Positions 34,094 through 45,691 of a DNA stretch of 64,000 bases are shown piece by piece. Origin of the DNA: Ascaphus truei. Lineage: Eukaryota > Chordata > Amphibia > Anura > Ascaphidae. The position numbers were made by a program, and so were the translations under genes. A model generated the notes under the pieces. The model was not told the origin of the DNA, ran no database searches, and was given only the letters and a program-made list of their open reading frames with translations. The stretch covers positions 215,059,245 through 215,123,244 of the forward strand of contig CM071568.1 of the NCBI GenBank assembly GCA_036426205.1, in the 5' to 3' direction. Numbering within the stretch: the first letter of the stretch is position 1; the number at the start of each line of letters is the position of its first letter.

Positions 34094-35740
34094 CAGTTAG
34101 GTCCGCAAATAATTGGACACTGACACAAATTTCATAATTTTGGCTCTGTACGCCACCACAATGAATTTGAAATGAAACAACCGAGATGCTATAGAAGTGC
34201 AGACTTCAGCTTTAATTCAACGGGTTGAACAAAAATATCGTATGAAACGTTTAGGAATATCAACCATTTTCATACACTGTCCCCTTATTTCAGGGGCTCA
34301 AATGTAATTGGACAAATTAACACAATCATAAATAAAATGTTCATTTTTAATACTTTGTCGAGTATCCTTTGCAGGCAATGACTGCTTGAAGTCTGGAACG
34401 CATGGACATCAACAAATGTTGGGTTTCTTCCTTTGTGATGCTTTGCCAGGCCTTTACTGCAGCTGTCTTCAGTTGTTGTTTGTTCGTGGGTCTTTCTGCC
34501 TTAAGTTTTGTCTTCAGCAAGTGAAATGCATGCTCGGGTTGAGATCAGGTGATGGACTCGGCCATTGCAGAATATTCCACTTCTTTGCCTTAAAAAAACT
34601 CCTGGGTTGCTTTCACAGTATCTTTGGCTAATTGGCCATCTGTAAAGTGAAGCACCATCCAATCAACTTCGCTGAATGTCGCTGAATCTGAGCAGACAAT
34701 ATATCCCTACATACTTCAGAATTCATCCGGCTGCTCCTGTCTTCTGTCACATTATCAATAAACACTAGCGACCCAGTGCCATTGTAAGCCATGCATGCCC
34801 ATGCCATCACACTGCCTCCACCGTGTTTTACAGATGATGTGGTATGCTTCGGATCATGAGCCGTTTTAAGCCTTCTCAATACTTTTTTCTTCCCATCATT
34901 CTGATACAGGTTGATCTTAGTTTCATCTGTCCAAAGTATGCTGTTCCAGAACTTGGCTGGCTTTTTTAGATATTGTTTGGCAAAGTCTAATCTGGCCTTT
35001 CTATTCTTGAGGCTTATGTATGGTTTGCACCTTGTGGTTAACCCTCTGTATTTGCTCTCGTGAAGTCTTCTCTTTATGGTAGACTTGGATAGTGATATGC
35101 CTACCTCCTGGAGTGTGTTCTTCACTTGGCTGGATGTTGTGAAGGGGTTTTTCTTTACTATGGAAAGGATCCTATGAACATCCACCACTGTTGTCTTCTG
35201 TGGACGTCCAGGCCTTTTTGTGTTGCAGAGCTCACCAGTGCATTATTTTTTTCTCAGAATGTACCAAACTGTTGATTTGGCCACTCCTAATGTTCCTGCT
35301 ATCTCTCTGATGGATTTTCTTTTTTTTTTGCAGCCTAAGGATGCCCTGTTTCACTTGCATTGAGAGCTCCTTTGACTGCATGTTGCGGGTTCACAGCAAC
35401 AGCTTCCAAATGTGAATGCCATACCTGGAATCAACTCCAGAGCTTTTACCTGCTTAATTGATGATGAAATAACGAAGGAATAGCACACACCTGTCTATGA
35501 AATAGCTTTTGAGTCAATTGTCCAATTTCTATTGGTCCCTTTAAAAAGAGGGGGCTACATATTAAAGAGATGTAATTCCTAAACCCTTCCTCCAATTTGG
35601 ATGTGAATACCCTCAAATTAAAGCTGATAGATTGCACTTTAAGCCCATGTTCATTATTTAATTGTAACTTGAATTTATTTTGGTACACAGCCGAAGTATC
35701 AAAACTTGTATCAGTGTCCAATTATTTCCGGACCTAACTG
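34094..35740 (-). mobile_element. Full-length Tc1-type DNA transposon, inactive
   Basis: Both ends are present. The left end CAGTTAGGTCCGCAAATAAT and right end ATTATTTCCGGACCTAACTG are inverted repeats of at least 40 bp with few mismatches. Each is flanked by TA (34092-34093 and 35741-35742), the Tc1/mariner target duplication. The total of 1647 bp fits the family. The transposase is on the minus strand. It inserted next to the foldback at 33618-34087. Confidence 0.93.
34347..35381 (-). pseudogene. Tc1 transposase, inactivated
   Basis: The ancestral start at 35381 (MQSKELS) and stop at 34347-34349 (after CKGYSTKY) span a length normal for Tc1 (about 340 residues). The N-terminal DNA-binding region survives in pieces. 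The longest open part (35188-34628) has STIKRRLHES, then ILWTDETKINLY with the first catalytic D, and KHGGGSVMAWACMA. The second catalytic motif is destroyed: the expected DNDPKH reads AN-stop-PK. The third, near SPDLNP, has lost the glutamate. Frameshifts occur between 35381 and 35188 and after 34628. The gene cannot encode an active enzyme. Confidence 0.9.
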
Positions 35741-35742
35741 TA

Positions 35743-38389
35743 TATGACATCCAGTTACAACAGCATTAGATACTGACAGCAACTACCATAGTTTCTCATT
35801 TCCACCCATTACAAGTAAATACCAACAGGAAATATATGTGAATCTGTGTCTGTGCCTTATTTATAGTTACTGGAGGAACAGAATGTATTTCATATTTTAG
35901 TACTGAATGAGATTATGGCTTTTCTTACTCCTTTATACATCGCTTTTAATGTATTAATCTAATGATAATTTTATTGAGAGTATATTGCACTGGATGAGTG
36001 CTGTTAATACAGTATGCTACTATTCATTAACTATTTGTGTTAGATGTGCTACTGTGATGCAGTATCATGCCCATACATTACCCATTTATTTTTTCAAAAG
36101 ATTATAAAGATGAGAGTTATTGATATTTTCCTTTTTGATTTTTGATTTATTCAATTGTATGGTAACAATTCCTGGCAATACCTGGAATCCTATGTTTCAA
36201 GGATTTGACATTTCAGGAATGCAAAATGGCAAAGAGGTACTATAAGTAGGTTTAAGTAAGTACACAAACAGTTTCAAATGGTATTAAGAAAGAAAATCTA
36301 TATTTCAGACGAACAGCATGGATTGCAGTCTTAACCTTCAGGGTTAGATGTCATTGGTATTTTGACAAACACAACATGGCAATCTCTCAAGAAGAGATTT
36401 GGAAATTATTAAAACATCCCATTAAAATATTTGCTTGAAGTAGCTAATCACATTGTTCACCTATACCTGTAATAATGAGAGCAGACCTAAACTGGATCTT
36501 GATAAGGTGACTGAGCTGCATATTTTTAATTACTTTCATCATCTGTATCATAACAAAATGGTTATTCGTTTAAGTTGGTACAAAACCACCATAATTTCTA
36601 AAATTAAATGCATGCATCAGAGAACCTTACAACGATTATTTAAAGTAGTAGTGTTTTACTAGTAGGAAATTTTTTTAAATCATGGATTTTCCTTATTGCT
36701 TTTCTTTGTCTATCTTTGACTCCAAGTTTCCGCTGTATGTATGTTCACACTTTTGATATTATGTTATCCATTCATACAGTGGCGACAACCTTTATTCTCA
36801 TGCGGCTGCGACTGCACTGTGCGGGCAGCCACGGCTGTTTTTTTTTTTTACGGAGCATGCCGCGCGTCACTGGAGCGCCGGTCACGCGGTCACGCGTGCT
36901 GCGTGCCAGGGTTCTGCGGCATCCCTGCCCGTTGGATGGGGTAAGGGAGGTTTGCATCGGGGGAGCATCAGGAAGGGGGGGATGTATAAGGAGAGCATCG
37001 GGAGATCAGCGTTGTGCCAGGGGGTCGCGAGGCGAGGGGAAGGGGGAGGGGGCGATGCGGGCAAGATGCGGGAAAGACACTGGGAAGATGCGGCTGGCGC
37101 ACGGCCAAGTTCGGCGCCAGCCGGAAAAAGCCAGGAGTAACAACGGGCATTTGTAAGAATAAAGCTGGTCGCAGCAGTAAGTTACACACTAAATAAACAC
37201 ACTGGGAGAAACCACATTAGGTTTAATGGAATATTCCTTTTACACCCCTACCTTACTCAAAATAAATACTCCTAGACAAAACAATAGAGGGCAAGGCTTG
37301 TTTTAATCATTCAGGTCATACACTGTATACTGTATTGTTTATAGTTGCCAACATTTTCAAAGGCATATGGTGCTCTCTGTGTAACTCTCCAATACAATAT
37401 GTCACTCTTTATTCAGTGAGGAGTTCTTTACTTAAGATGATGATGGACCATTCTTTTTTTTATGCCAAAAAAACAATGTACTACAGTGCCCTCTCATGGA
37501 AGTCATAAAATAAACAGTTCACTGCTACGTAAAAATATATTGAACATATAGTTTGATTAATTTATGTTTATGTATAGTTTACTTTAAAAACAAAGAACAC
37601 ACTTTAAGGTCATTTTAACATTAATAAATGAAGAATTGAAGAATTGTCTTCCAGTTACCGCTTATGAGCACATTCACGTGTCTCAGACTTGTCCACACAC
37701 CTGCCTTTCCTCATAATCACTTAGCATGCAATGCGTTCACTGCAGACAGGAATTATGGGTAATGACATGCAAATGAGCATTGCATGTCACTTTTTGCTTC
37801 TTATCCATTGTAACATAGATCTCTACAAACTTATGCCTGTTATCTTTTTTTTTCTTTTTCTTTATATTGTACTTAATATGTTTTGAAAGTATTACAGCTT
37901 TAGTAATATAAGTTAAAAAAACTACAGATGTGGGGAGAGGGATGGGAGGGGGAATGTGAATCATACTCTGGAAAAATGAAGCAGAGGGGAGGGGGGAGAT
38001 GAGAGGAAGAGGGGACATTGATTTGCATTGACATACATTTGTGGGTGACATTGAATTCAGTCATATTCCACTTTTGTTAATCAATCCTGTATGCTGCCAA
38101 ATAATATGGGAACACAAACACATCTTGTAACGCAACTTATCTTTAAAAAGTTGTGTGAATGGGCCTTAAACTCTCCTCCTACCTAGAGGAGCAATGAGTG
38201 TTGATGAAGACACGGGATAGCAGTATAAGCTACTGTATCCAGAGTTGCCAAAACTTTTGAAACTTAGTGCAAGAGTATGAATCATTCACGAGGCACGTCA
38301 TTTTTTTCATCCGGCAAATGTGCCAGATTTAATGCAGGTTCTGACCCTTGTTAGGATCTCGTTAAATTTCCATATAACTGCTTTCCCTA
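35743..38389. other. Unassigned; GC-rich patch at 36780-37140
   Basis: Mostly AT-rich. 36780-37140 is GC-rich with CpG (CACGCGGTCACGCGTGC, GGCGAGGGGAAGGGGG), but its overlapping ORFs on both strands show no known motif. 37740-37790 contains GGGTAATGACATGCAAATGAG, a phrase typical of dispersed repeats, but no boundaries are visible. Confidence 0.35.
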
Positions 38390-39965
38390 TTCTGGTCACT
38401 TGTTTTTAGCCCTTGATAGATCTTTAAGTGGACTACTCAAGAAAAACTGCCAATGATCCAGTGCGATGTCTTTTTGTAATATCCTTTGAATCCACTCTTT
38501 AGTTTTCTCTCCAAGCTGTGCTATCTTCAGACAGGAACACCACACATGGATAAATGAGGCTAGACCTCCGCAACCTTTGGGGCAAAGAGGGGAATAACCC
38601 GGGACAATCCTTGACAACATCAGTGGAGTAATATACCACCTCATTAGAATCTTATAGGTGTTTTCTTTTATAAAAGATACAAATAGAGCTCTTAGTGGTA
38701 GCTTCAAATATGCTCTCCCTGTCGTCCCCTTCCAGCTCCTCGTTGAGGTCCGATTCCCACTGAGACATATATTTTGGTCTAAAATCTACCTCACTTTATA
38801 AGTTGAAAAATATTCATACTGTGTAATTGGAAGATTACTTTTTGTGTACAGTATATAATTCCCCAAGGCAAAATCTTTCAAATTGAGTTAGAGAGGAGAG
38901 GGTAGAGGGGGGACAGGGCACCTCTAGAGTTAAATGCTCTTAATTGTAAAAAAAAAAAAAAATTGGAATATTTCTTTTTAGGAAATACAACAAACTGCCT
39001 TCCACTATAATCTCCATTCAGATCTCGAAGTCTCATAACTCCTGCTTCTCACCAGGTGAGGAAGGATTGCCCCGAAACTCCTGGTAAGAAGTTTATATTA
39101 CCCCAGAGAAGGATCATTAGGGACCATTTAGATGTCAGTATACATTTAATTCTAATTGTTTACAAGAATTTCAACGAGTTGGCCATTGTCACTCCAGATT
39201 TTTTTCTGGTCTGGTGCAACATTCACCAACTTGTTAAGTTTAACAGGAGCTACCAAGGTTTATTCCAGAGCCACCCATATTCTTCGCTCTGGAGTGCCAC
39301 AGGGCTAGTTGGACTGCTTGTTATGCTCTATAATAGGACATGAGACATGGGAGTGCCAGCACTCTGGCACCTGATTGGATGGTTAGGATCCGCCTACTTA
39401 TTTTGGGCCTTTTCTTATTCCAGTAAAATTTGGTAATTTTTTACTGTAAATCATTAATATCTCTCGTGCATATTAAGAGTCAGAGTCTTTGGAATAAATA
39501 TAATAAGCGAGGGAGAAGATTCAATTTGTTTGAGTATATTCTTCCAACCCAGAAGATTTTAAATGTTTCCCAAACTTTTAGGTTATCCTGTAGCTTTTTA
39601 ATAATTTTAGAGAAGTTTACCTGGTATAAAGAGTTATAATCTATGGTAAGTAATACCCCTCAATATTTAATGGCTTTCGTTTGCCATTTGAAGTCAAAAT
39701 GTAACACAAATAATTTGATTTCTGCTTTCTCTAAATGAATATTTAGGGCTTCTGATTTGTTATTGTTTATTTTAAATCCCGATACTTTACAAAAATTTGA
39801 AAGGTATTAAACAAATTTGGTAATGAAGTCAAATGTCTTCATAAGGAGAGGAGTATATTGTCCGCAAATAAAGCTAATTGAAATGTTTTGTCTGCTACTT
39901 TCATTTCTGAAATATCCAGGTTTTGTCTAATAGTGGCTGTTAGGGGTGTGATGCATAGAGCAAAT
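38390..39965 (-). mobile_element. L1-like LINE, ORF2 3' portion
   Basis: Minus strand from about 39960: TIRQNLDIS, then LALFADNILLSL (FADD catalytic motif, second D changed to N), KVSGFKIN, FKWQTKAIKY, YNSLYQ, then NTYKILMRWYITPLMLSRIV and GCGGLASFIHVW.C (about 38560-38640). These are the RT palm to C-terminal cysteine motif of L1 ORF2p. Stops and shifts occur throughout. The 5' side ends where the large inverted repeat begins at 39987. Confidence 0.75.
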
Positions 39966-40150
39966 ACTGTAATTACGTTCAAAGAGAAATCACCATATAA
40001 GCTGTACAATGGTTGCATGGTGTGGATACAAAAGTTGTAATAATAACAAAGTGAGAAATACGTCACCACTCAGTGTATGGATGTCACAGGCAGGAGGTAG
40101 GTCAAAACTCCATGTCAGGTGAAAAAAGGTAGGGGCCCCCCTCAACAAGA

Positions 40151-40200
40151 CTCCCACTCCAACGTGTTTCGACGAGAAACTGTCTTCTTCTGGGAGTGGT
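40151..40200 (-). ncRNA. Hammerhead-like motif, left arm
   Basis: Mirror image of the site at 42209-42258. Minus-strand order: stem I CCACTCC, box AGAAGA, an A, helix GAC/GTC, GAAAC, ACGTT, stem I GGAGTGG. Confidence 0.45.
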
Positions 40201-40895
40201 GAGGGGAGAAGAAGAGCTAGGTTTTATAGAAAAATATTAGCAGCCAAATTCGCGCCAAACAAATCAAAAATTGCAAGCAGCTGTGAAAGGGAGGAGTGTC
40301 TGCTGATAGTGCAGCGTCATTAGGTCTATTATGAGGAAACTGGGCATTTCATTGGACTGTTTGAGTCACATGCTAGCATCCACGTCAGTCCTTATGTAAA
40401 TTAGGAAGTGACGCGTGTGACGTCATCACGCTGTGAGCGTCATAGCTTCACAAGCAACGTGGTACCTCCCACAGTGACCTGGGGCAACCACAAGTCAGAG
40501 GGGAAGAGGATGGAAGATTGCAGCTAGCATACAGCTGCCTGCTCAGTCCACAGACCGAATAAACGCATGATATGCATGACGTCATCGCGTAATATGCATG
40601 ACGTCATCACGCAATGCGTGTTGTGCCGTGCGGTTGTCATAGCAACCATATAAACAGGTTTCAGGGACGGTCATATTCCAAAACGGAGTGAAGAGACACA
40701 CTGCCTTCTCATTGCAATAAAAAAAGAAGGTTACTGATCAGGGGGTGCTTGCAAACATACAATGAAGGCATATAAACATGACTATTAATGCAAAAGACAC
40801 CACTACAATGTCGATCTATTACTGAGCAGGAGGAACACATCCTGAACATAAGATCATTTAACGTTGTATTATATTCGCCCAACATAGTGTTAGAA

Positions 40896-41513
40896 TATCA
40901 TCACATAATCCATAGTTAGTGATATATATCTTTGGTACCATTACTTAGACTGCACTGCTGCCAATTTAACAGAATTACAGAGACATTGTTTGCGCCATAC
41001 AATAAGGCAACATCACTGCCTGGGGGCAAGAAGAACTGACATTGTTGGGTTCAAAATATTGAGGATTTTGTGCATGAGCCTGTTTTAATGGATTGCACAT
41101 AATCGTAGAGTTGACTTCCAAATTAACCACCGGTTAGCTATCCCACATGATATGTGGAACAATAATATGTGATGGTATTCTAGTCAGCCCACAGGTATAT
41201 GGCATACACTTCAGATATTTTCTCCGTTAAAGGAACATGATGGGTGATAAGGAGATATACAACTGATGTATTTTTGCCTTGTAACTTGTATCTACCTGCA
41301 CCTATAACCATGCTGTTCCTTGCCGCGTAAATTAATTCTTTGGTACTTGTACATATGTATCATAAAAACGTTAACAAATGTATATGGATATGTGTTTATC
41401 AGGAACATCTCCTGATTTATCATATGTCTTTTAACTATGGAGGAAAAATGATTAAGCAATCTGCATGGTTATTATTTAAATGCAAACTTTGTGTGGCTGT
41501 ATTTATGATCCAG
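40896..41513. other. Spacer of the large inverted repeat
   Basis: 618 bp without an ORF or recognised motif. Confidence 0.5.
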
Positions 41514-42208
41514 TTCTAACACTATGTTGGGCGAATATAATACAACGTTAAATGATCTTATGTTCAGGATGTGTTCCTCCTGCTCAGTAATAGATCGACA
41601 TTGTATTTGTGTCTTTTGCATTAATAGTCATGTTTATATGCCTTCATTGTATGTTTGCAAGCACCCCCTGATCAGTAACCTTCTTTTTTTATTGCAATGA
41701 GAAGGCAGTGTGTCTCTTCACTCCGTTTTGGAATATGACCGTCCCTGAAACCTGTTTATATGGTTGCTATGACAACCGCACGGCACAACACGCATTGCGT
41801 GATGACGTCATGCGTATTACGAGATGACATCATGCACATCATGCGTTTATTCTGTTTGTGGACTGAGCAGGCAGCTGTATGCTAGCTGCAATCTTCCATC
41901 CTCTTCCCCTCTGACTTGTGGTTGCCCCAGGTCACTGTGGGAGGTACCACGTTGCTTGTGAAGCTATGACGCTCACAGCGTGATGACGTCACACGCGTCA
42001 CTTCCTAATTTACATAAGGACTGACGTGGATGCTAGCATGTGACTCAAACAGTCCAATGAAATGCCCAGTTTCCTCATAATAGACCTAATGACGCTGCAC
42101 TATCAGCAGACAATCCTCCCTTTCACAGCTGCTTGCAATTTTTGATTTGTTTGGCGCGAATTTGGCTGCTAATATTTTTCTATAAAACCTAGCTCTTCTT
42201 CTCCCTTC

Positions 42209-42258
42209 ACCACTCCCAGAAGAAGACAGTTTCTCGTCGAAACACGTTGGAGTGGGAG
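42209..42258 (+). ncRNA. Hammerhead-like motif, right arm
   Basis: CCACTCC (stem I), CAGAAGA in place of CUGANGA (T changed to A), an A, helix GAC/GTC, GAAAC, ACGTT, then GGAGTGG, which pairs with the first strand over 7 bp. The complete order stem I, box 1, helix II, box 2, stem III, stem I is that of a type-I hammerhead. Confidence 0.5.
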
Positions 42259-42422
42259 TCTTGTTGAGGGGGGCCCCTACCTTTTTTCACCTGACATGGA
42301 GTTTTGACCTACTTCCTGCCTGTGACATCCATACACTGAGTGGTGGCGTATTTCTCACTTTGTTATTATTACAACTTTTGTATCCACACCATGCAACCAT
42401 TGTACAGCGTATATGGTGATTT

Positions 42423-42835
42423 TTCATGTGGTTACATTATCCCAGTGTAGGTTGATTATTATACAGGTGTGCTCATACAGAGCCCCCTGTGTCCTGTGCA
42501 TGTCTTGCTTTGGATCTATGTTTAGACCCTTGCCTCCAGGTCCACATTGTCTGGTAGCGTTGAGCCCCCCTCTTCTTTTAAACTTTATCCCCTGTTTTAC
42601 TCACTTTAATAAAATCTCTTTTGTTACACTTTAATTTATGTCCGTGTGCTTTTTATAAGGTTGCTTTCTCTCTGTTGTTTTATATTTATCTAACCTTTAG
42701 CACCACTGTTAAGTTTAACCATACATGACTTACTAACAGTTTTTTTGGACACTACTGATTTAAGTGTAGAGCGATATTTCTGTGTGTCACAATATATATA
42801 TATATAATATGGGCATGATTAAGCAATATACAAAG
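42423..42835. other. Right flank of the inverted repeat
   Basis: Contains TTTAATAAAATCTCTTTTG (about 42604-42622), a possible polyadenylation region of the element. No gene. Confidence 0.3.
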
Positions 42836-43015
42836 AAATGGTTAAAAATTAACAAAACATGCCAAAATCAAAACCTCACATTGCAAAACCAACCCAGCAC
42901 ATCTCAAAATCGAAACATCACATATCAAAATCAAAACAGCACATAGCAAATAAAAAATAAAACATCACATTGCAAAATCAAAACAGCACATCTCAGAATC
43001 AAAACATCACATTGC
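42836..43015 (+). repeat. Degenerate ~22-bp tandem repeat
   Basis: About eight copies of CAAAATCAAAACATCACATTG-like units, with AGCACATCTC variants alternating. Confidence 0.75.
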
Positions 43016-43483
43016 CAATTAAATATGTAACAAATGCCAATCATACAAATTAATTGTACAGTGTGTACATGATGCAAATAATCTGTGCATCATGTCACAC
43101 TATGCCAATCAACGTTCAAACTAAAAGAAACCATTACAAGCAATATAAAATGCCATCCAAACAATAATAAAATAAAACCAAAGCAACATGTATACCGAAC
43201 TAAATTACCATCAATTAATCCAATGTAAAATCAATTACACCATTCACTATTAAAATCCCAAAACCAAACAATTATGAAATAAATGCAAGTTCAAAGTAAC
43301 ACCATCAACCAAAATCTAACTACCAAAAAGAAGCCACTATTAAAAAGCAAGCCCCCACCCCTGAAATAAACTATTAAAAACATCACACAAAATTATATCT
43401 AACTAAATAAAAATACAAATTATATTGCCGAAACAGTTCTAATAAACCAGCAAACTACATATAAAAAAACATCAATACAAGCA

Positions 43484-43835
43484 TTTATTGTCCCTGTATG
43501 TGTAAATCCATATGGAGATACAGCAGGTTCCCGCTTCATGGTGCTCCGCTTTTCGTCGAACCACCAATACGGCGGTGCCGAGAAGGGGGCCGCCATGTCG
43601 CCGCCATATCCGCGCACGCGCAGAAAAGGCCGGCCGGGGTCGAGTAGGTGCAAAATCTAGGGGTTTCCTACGGTTGCGCATGCGCAGAACGGTGCATTGC
43701 CGGTCTGTGCATGTGCACCTAACGAAAATCGCCAGTCCCACTTTCCGGCGATTTTCGCTTTACGGCGGGTCCTCAGAACGGAACCCGCCGTATTAGTGGG
43801 GCCCTCCTATACATAAATACAGGGGCAATAAATGG
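43484..43835. mobile_element. MITE-like element, GC-rich interior
   Basis: Ends are inverted: TTATTGTCCCTGTATGTGTA at 43487 and TACATAAATACAGGGGCAATAA near 43811-43832. The interior has CpG-rich sequence and an inner inverted pair AATACGGCGG/CCGCCGTATT. Its ORFs on both strands have no known motif. Confidence 0.5.
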
Positions 43836-43885
43836 GCATAAAAAACAATTTCAATGACATAAAAAATAAAAATACATAACAACCA

Positions 43886-43952
43886 TATATTGTCCCTGTA
43901 TGTATGTATTTATAGCCATAGGGACATACATAAATACAGGGACAATAACTTT
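43886..43952. repeat. Short palindrome sharing the MITE end
   Basis: TATTGTCCCTGTATGTATG and its inverse CATAAATACAGGGACAATA lie about 25 bp apart. The terminal word equals that of the element at 43484-43835, so this may be a second, nearly empty copy. Confidence 0.55.
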
Positions 43953-44753
43953 GCCACAAAAAAAAATCTGTCACATTAAAAAAAAATTAAAAACCTGTAA
44001 AAATACAATAACATACATTTATTTTGTTTATTTACCTTTAGATGACCTCACCCACCGAATCCCGGGGACACTGCATGCTCTTGAACCACTCCACGCAACA
44101 GGAACAAGGTAAAAAAATAATTAAATAACAATTTTAATAATTGTAATTTTTTTTTTTTTAAATTTAATCCATACTGTCACTCTTTGGGGGTCTTCTGGGA
44201 TCTTTGGGTCTTCATCTGTCTTTTCCTCTTCATCTGTATCTTCTTCCGGCACGCCCTGGTCCTTTTTTTGCTGGAGGAGATCCATCCTCCTCGGCTTCTT
44301 GCTCTAAAATGAGGCGACTTAGGCTTTTATAGGCCTACTGTATGACGTCACATTTCCATCAAATGGTTCCCACGGCCCTGATTCGGCAGTGAAAACCATG
44401 TGACTTTTGTGGGATGTCATGTAAAGGAAATGAAGCCAGCCAATCAGAATGGCTGTCTTCATTTCCCTTTAAGATGACGTCATCAAAAGCAAGATGAGCA
44501 CCGTCACATGGTACTTGAGCCAATCAGAGCGAGGGAACTAAATCCCTAATCTGATTGGCTGTAGTAGACCATGTGACAGAGGCTTGGGGGAATAAAATGT
44601 GACGTCATGCAAAGGGAATCAATGCGGTTCAGCTCAGGAGACCACCTGCTTCCACACACTATTAATAAAAATAACATTAATGCAGCTTCATTACCATAGC
44701 GGCTATCCGCTACGGTAATTAATTATTGTTTATTGATATGTGTGTTTTGACTC
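43953..44753. other. Unassigned, with inverted CCAATCAGA segments
   Basis: 44395-44600 has CATGTGAC, GATGACGTCAT and CCAATCAGA words in both orientations, suggesting another decayed MITE. A poly-T and poly-A tract lies near 44150. No gene. Confidence 0.35.
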
Positions 44754-45016
44754 TAGTGTAGATGTGCAGGGGGTCTCTGGAGCAGAACCGCATTGGTTTT
44801 TGGTCTGGGTACCCCCTGCTTCCCAAGATACAGGCCCCGTTATGGGGTGCCGGTATCCCTCTGCTTTGTTTACATCCCACGGTCACGTGATCGGGACATT
44901 TAAAAGCAGAAGGATACCGGCACCCCATAATGGGGCCTGTGTCTTGGGAAGCAGGGGGTCCCCGGACCTGAAACCAATGCGGTTCAGCTCCGGAGACCCC
45001 CTGCACATCTACACTA
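44754..45016. mobile_element. 263-bp palindrome (foldback element)
   Basis: Left arm from TAGTGTAGATGTGCAGGGGG pairs symmetrically with the right arm ending CCCCCTGCACATCTACACTA (positions sum to 89770 along the arms). The central ~35 bp contain GGTCACGTGATC. Single-arm relative at 12105-12215. Arms include GCTTCCCAAGATACAGGCCC. No coding content. Confidence 0.85.
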
Positions 45017-45258
45017 TGAATAAAATTTTATTTTATAATATTTTTTTTCTGGCGAGATTTGCGCAGAAACTGGCGGATCTCTCTGCTGCGGGCAAATCTC
45101 GCCAGGGACCTCTTCTCGGCAGGCAGACCGTCTCGCCACCGGCTACTCCCCATTTATAAAAAGGTTGCTCTCACAGGTATTCAGGCTTTCCTGTATACCA
45201 TGAGAGCAACTAATCCAAAAAATGGCGAGTTCACACCTCTGCCGAAAGTGCTTTTTTG

Positions 45259-45278
45259 TAGCTTACTGCATAGAGCCC
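45259..45278 (-). repeat. Harbinger-like terminal repeat, right end
   Basis: TAGCTTACTGCATAGAGCCC followed by TTAG; inverse of the left end at 19146-19163 with two mismatches. It lies just before the partial Myb/SANT copy and is probably the end of another, truncated, element. Confidence 0.45.
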
Positions 45279-45354
45279 TTAGTGTTAGGACCTGCTTAGT
45301 GGTCATTCCATGAAGTGGCTGCAGGCTTATAACCTTTTGGCCAAAGGGTTTAAC

Positions 45355-45691
45355 GCTGCCCAAAAGCCCTGTAGGTGAATCGCTGCCCAAAAGCCCTGTA
45401 GGTGAATCGCTGCCCAAAAGCCCTGTAGGTGAATCACTGGCCACAAGCCCTGTAGGTGAATCGCTGCCCAAAAGCCCTGTAGGTGAATCACTGGCCACAA
45501 GCCCTGTAGGTGAGTCACTGGCCACAAGCCCCGTAGGTGAACAGTCACTGGCCACAAGCCCTGCCCGTGAAGTGCCAGAGGCCACTCAAAGTGGCTCTGT
45601 TGTGCCTAAAGTTGGTGGCAAAAGAAAAAGGAAAATTCAAGAGACAACAAGCAGGCCTGTTACTCGCTCGCAAAAGGAACAAAAAAAATAA
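45355..45691 (+). pseudogene. Partial copy of the Myb/SANT-like gene (C-terminal repeats)
   Basis: Begins inside the SPVGESLPK array and keeps the frame to a stop at 45689-45691 after RPVTRSQKEQKK. It encodes about seven to eight repeat units (LPK, LPK, LAT, LPK, LAT, LAT, then EQSLAT), SPAREVPEATQSG and the basic tail. Exons 1-3 and the Myb/SANT domain are missing. Homology continues about 460 bp past the stop, matching 23806-24260. A truncated duplicate without its own start. Confidence 0.85.

Larger units (their letters stand above)
39987..42422. mobile_element. 2.4-kb inverted repeat with 909-bp arms
   Basis: Arms 39987-40895 and 41514-42422 are inverted copies of equal length and roughly 95% identity by eye, around a 618-bp non-coding spacer. 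Outer ends read AAATCACCATATA and TATATGGTGATTT. Each arm has a hammerhead-like motif at the mirror position (40151-40200 and 42209-42258). No transposase or reverse-transcriptase motif is present. It may be a non-autonomous foldback transposon or two head-to-head copies of a Penelope-like or retrozyme-like unit. Confidence 0.85.

Noticed and set aside
36716..37196. CpG-rich ORFs that might mark a host gene and CpG island
   Set aside because: Competing ORFs on both strands, no domain, no splice structure or conserved motif recognised.
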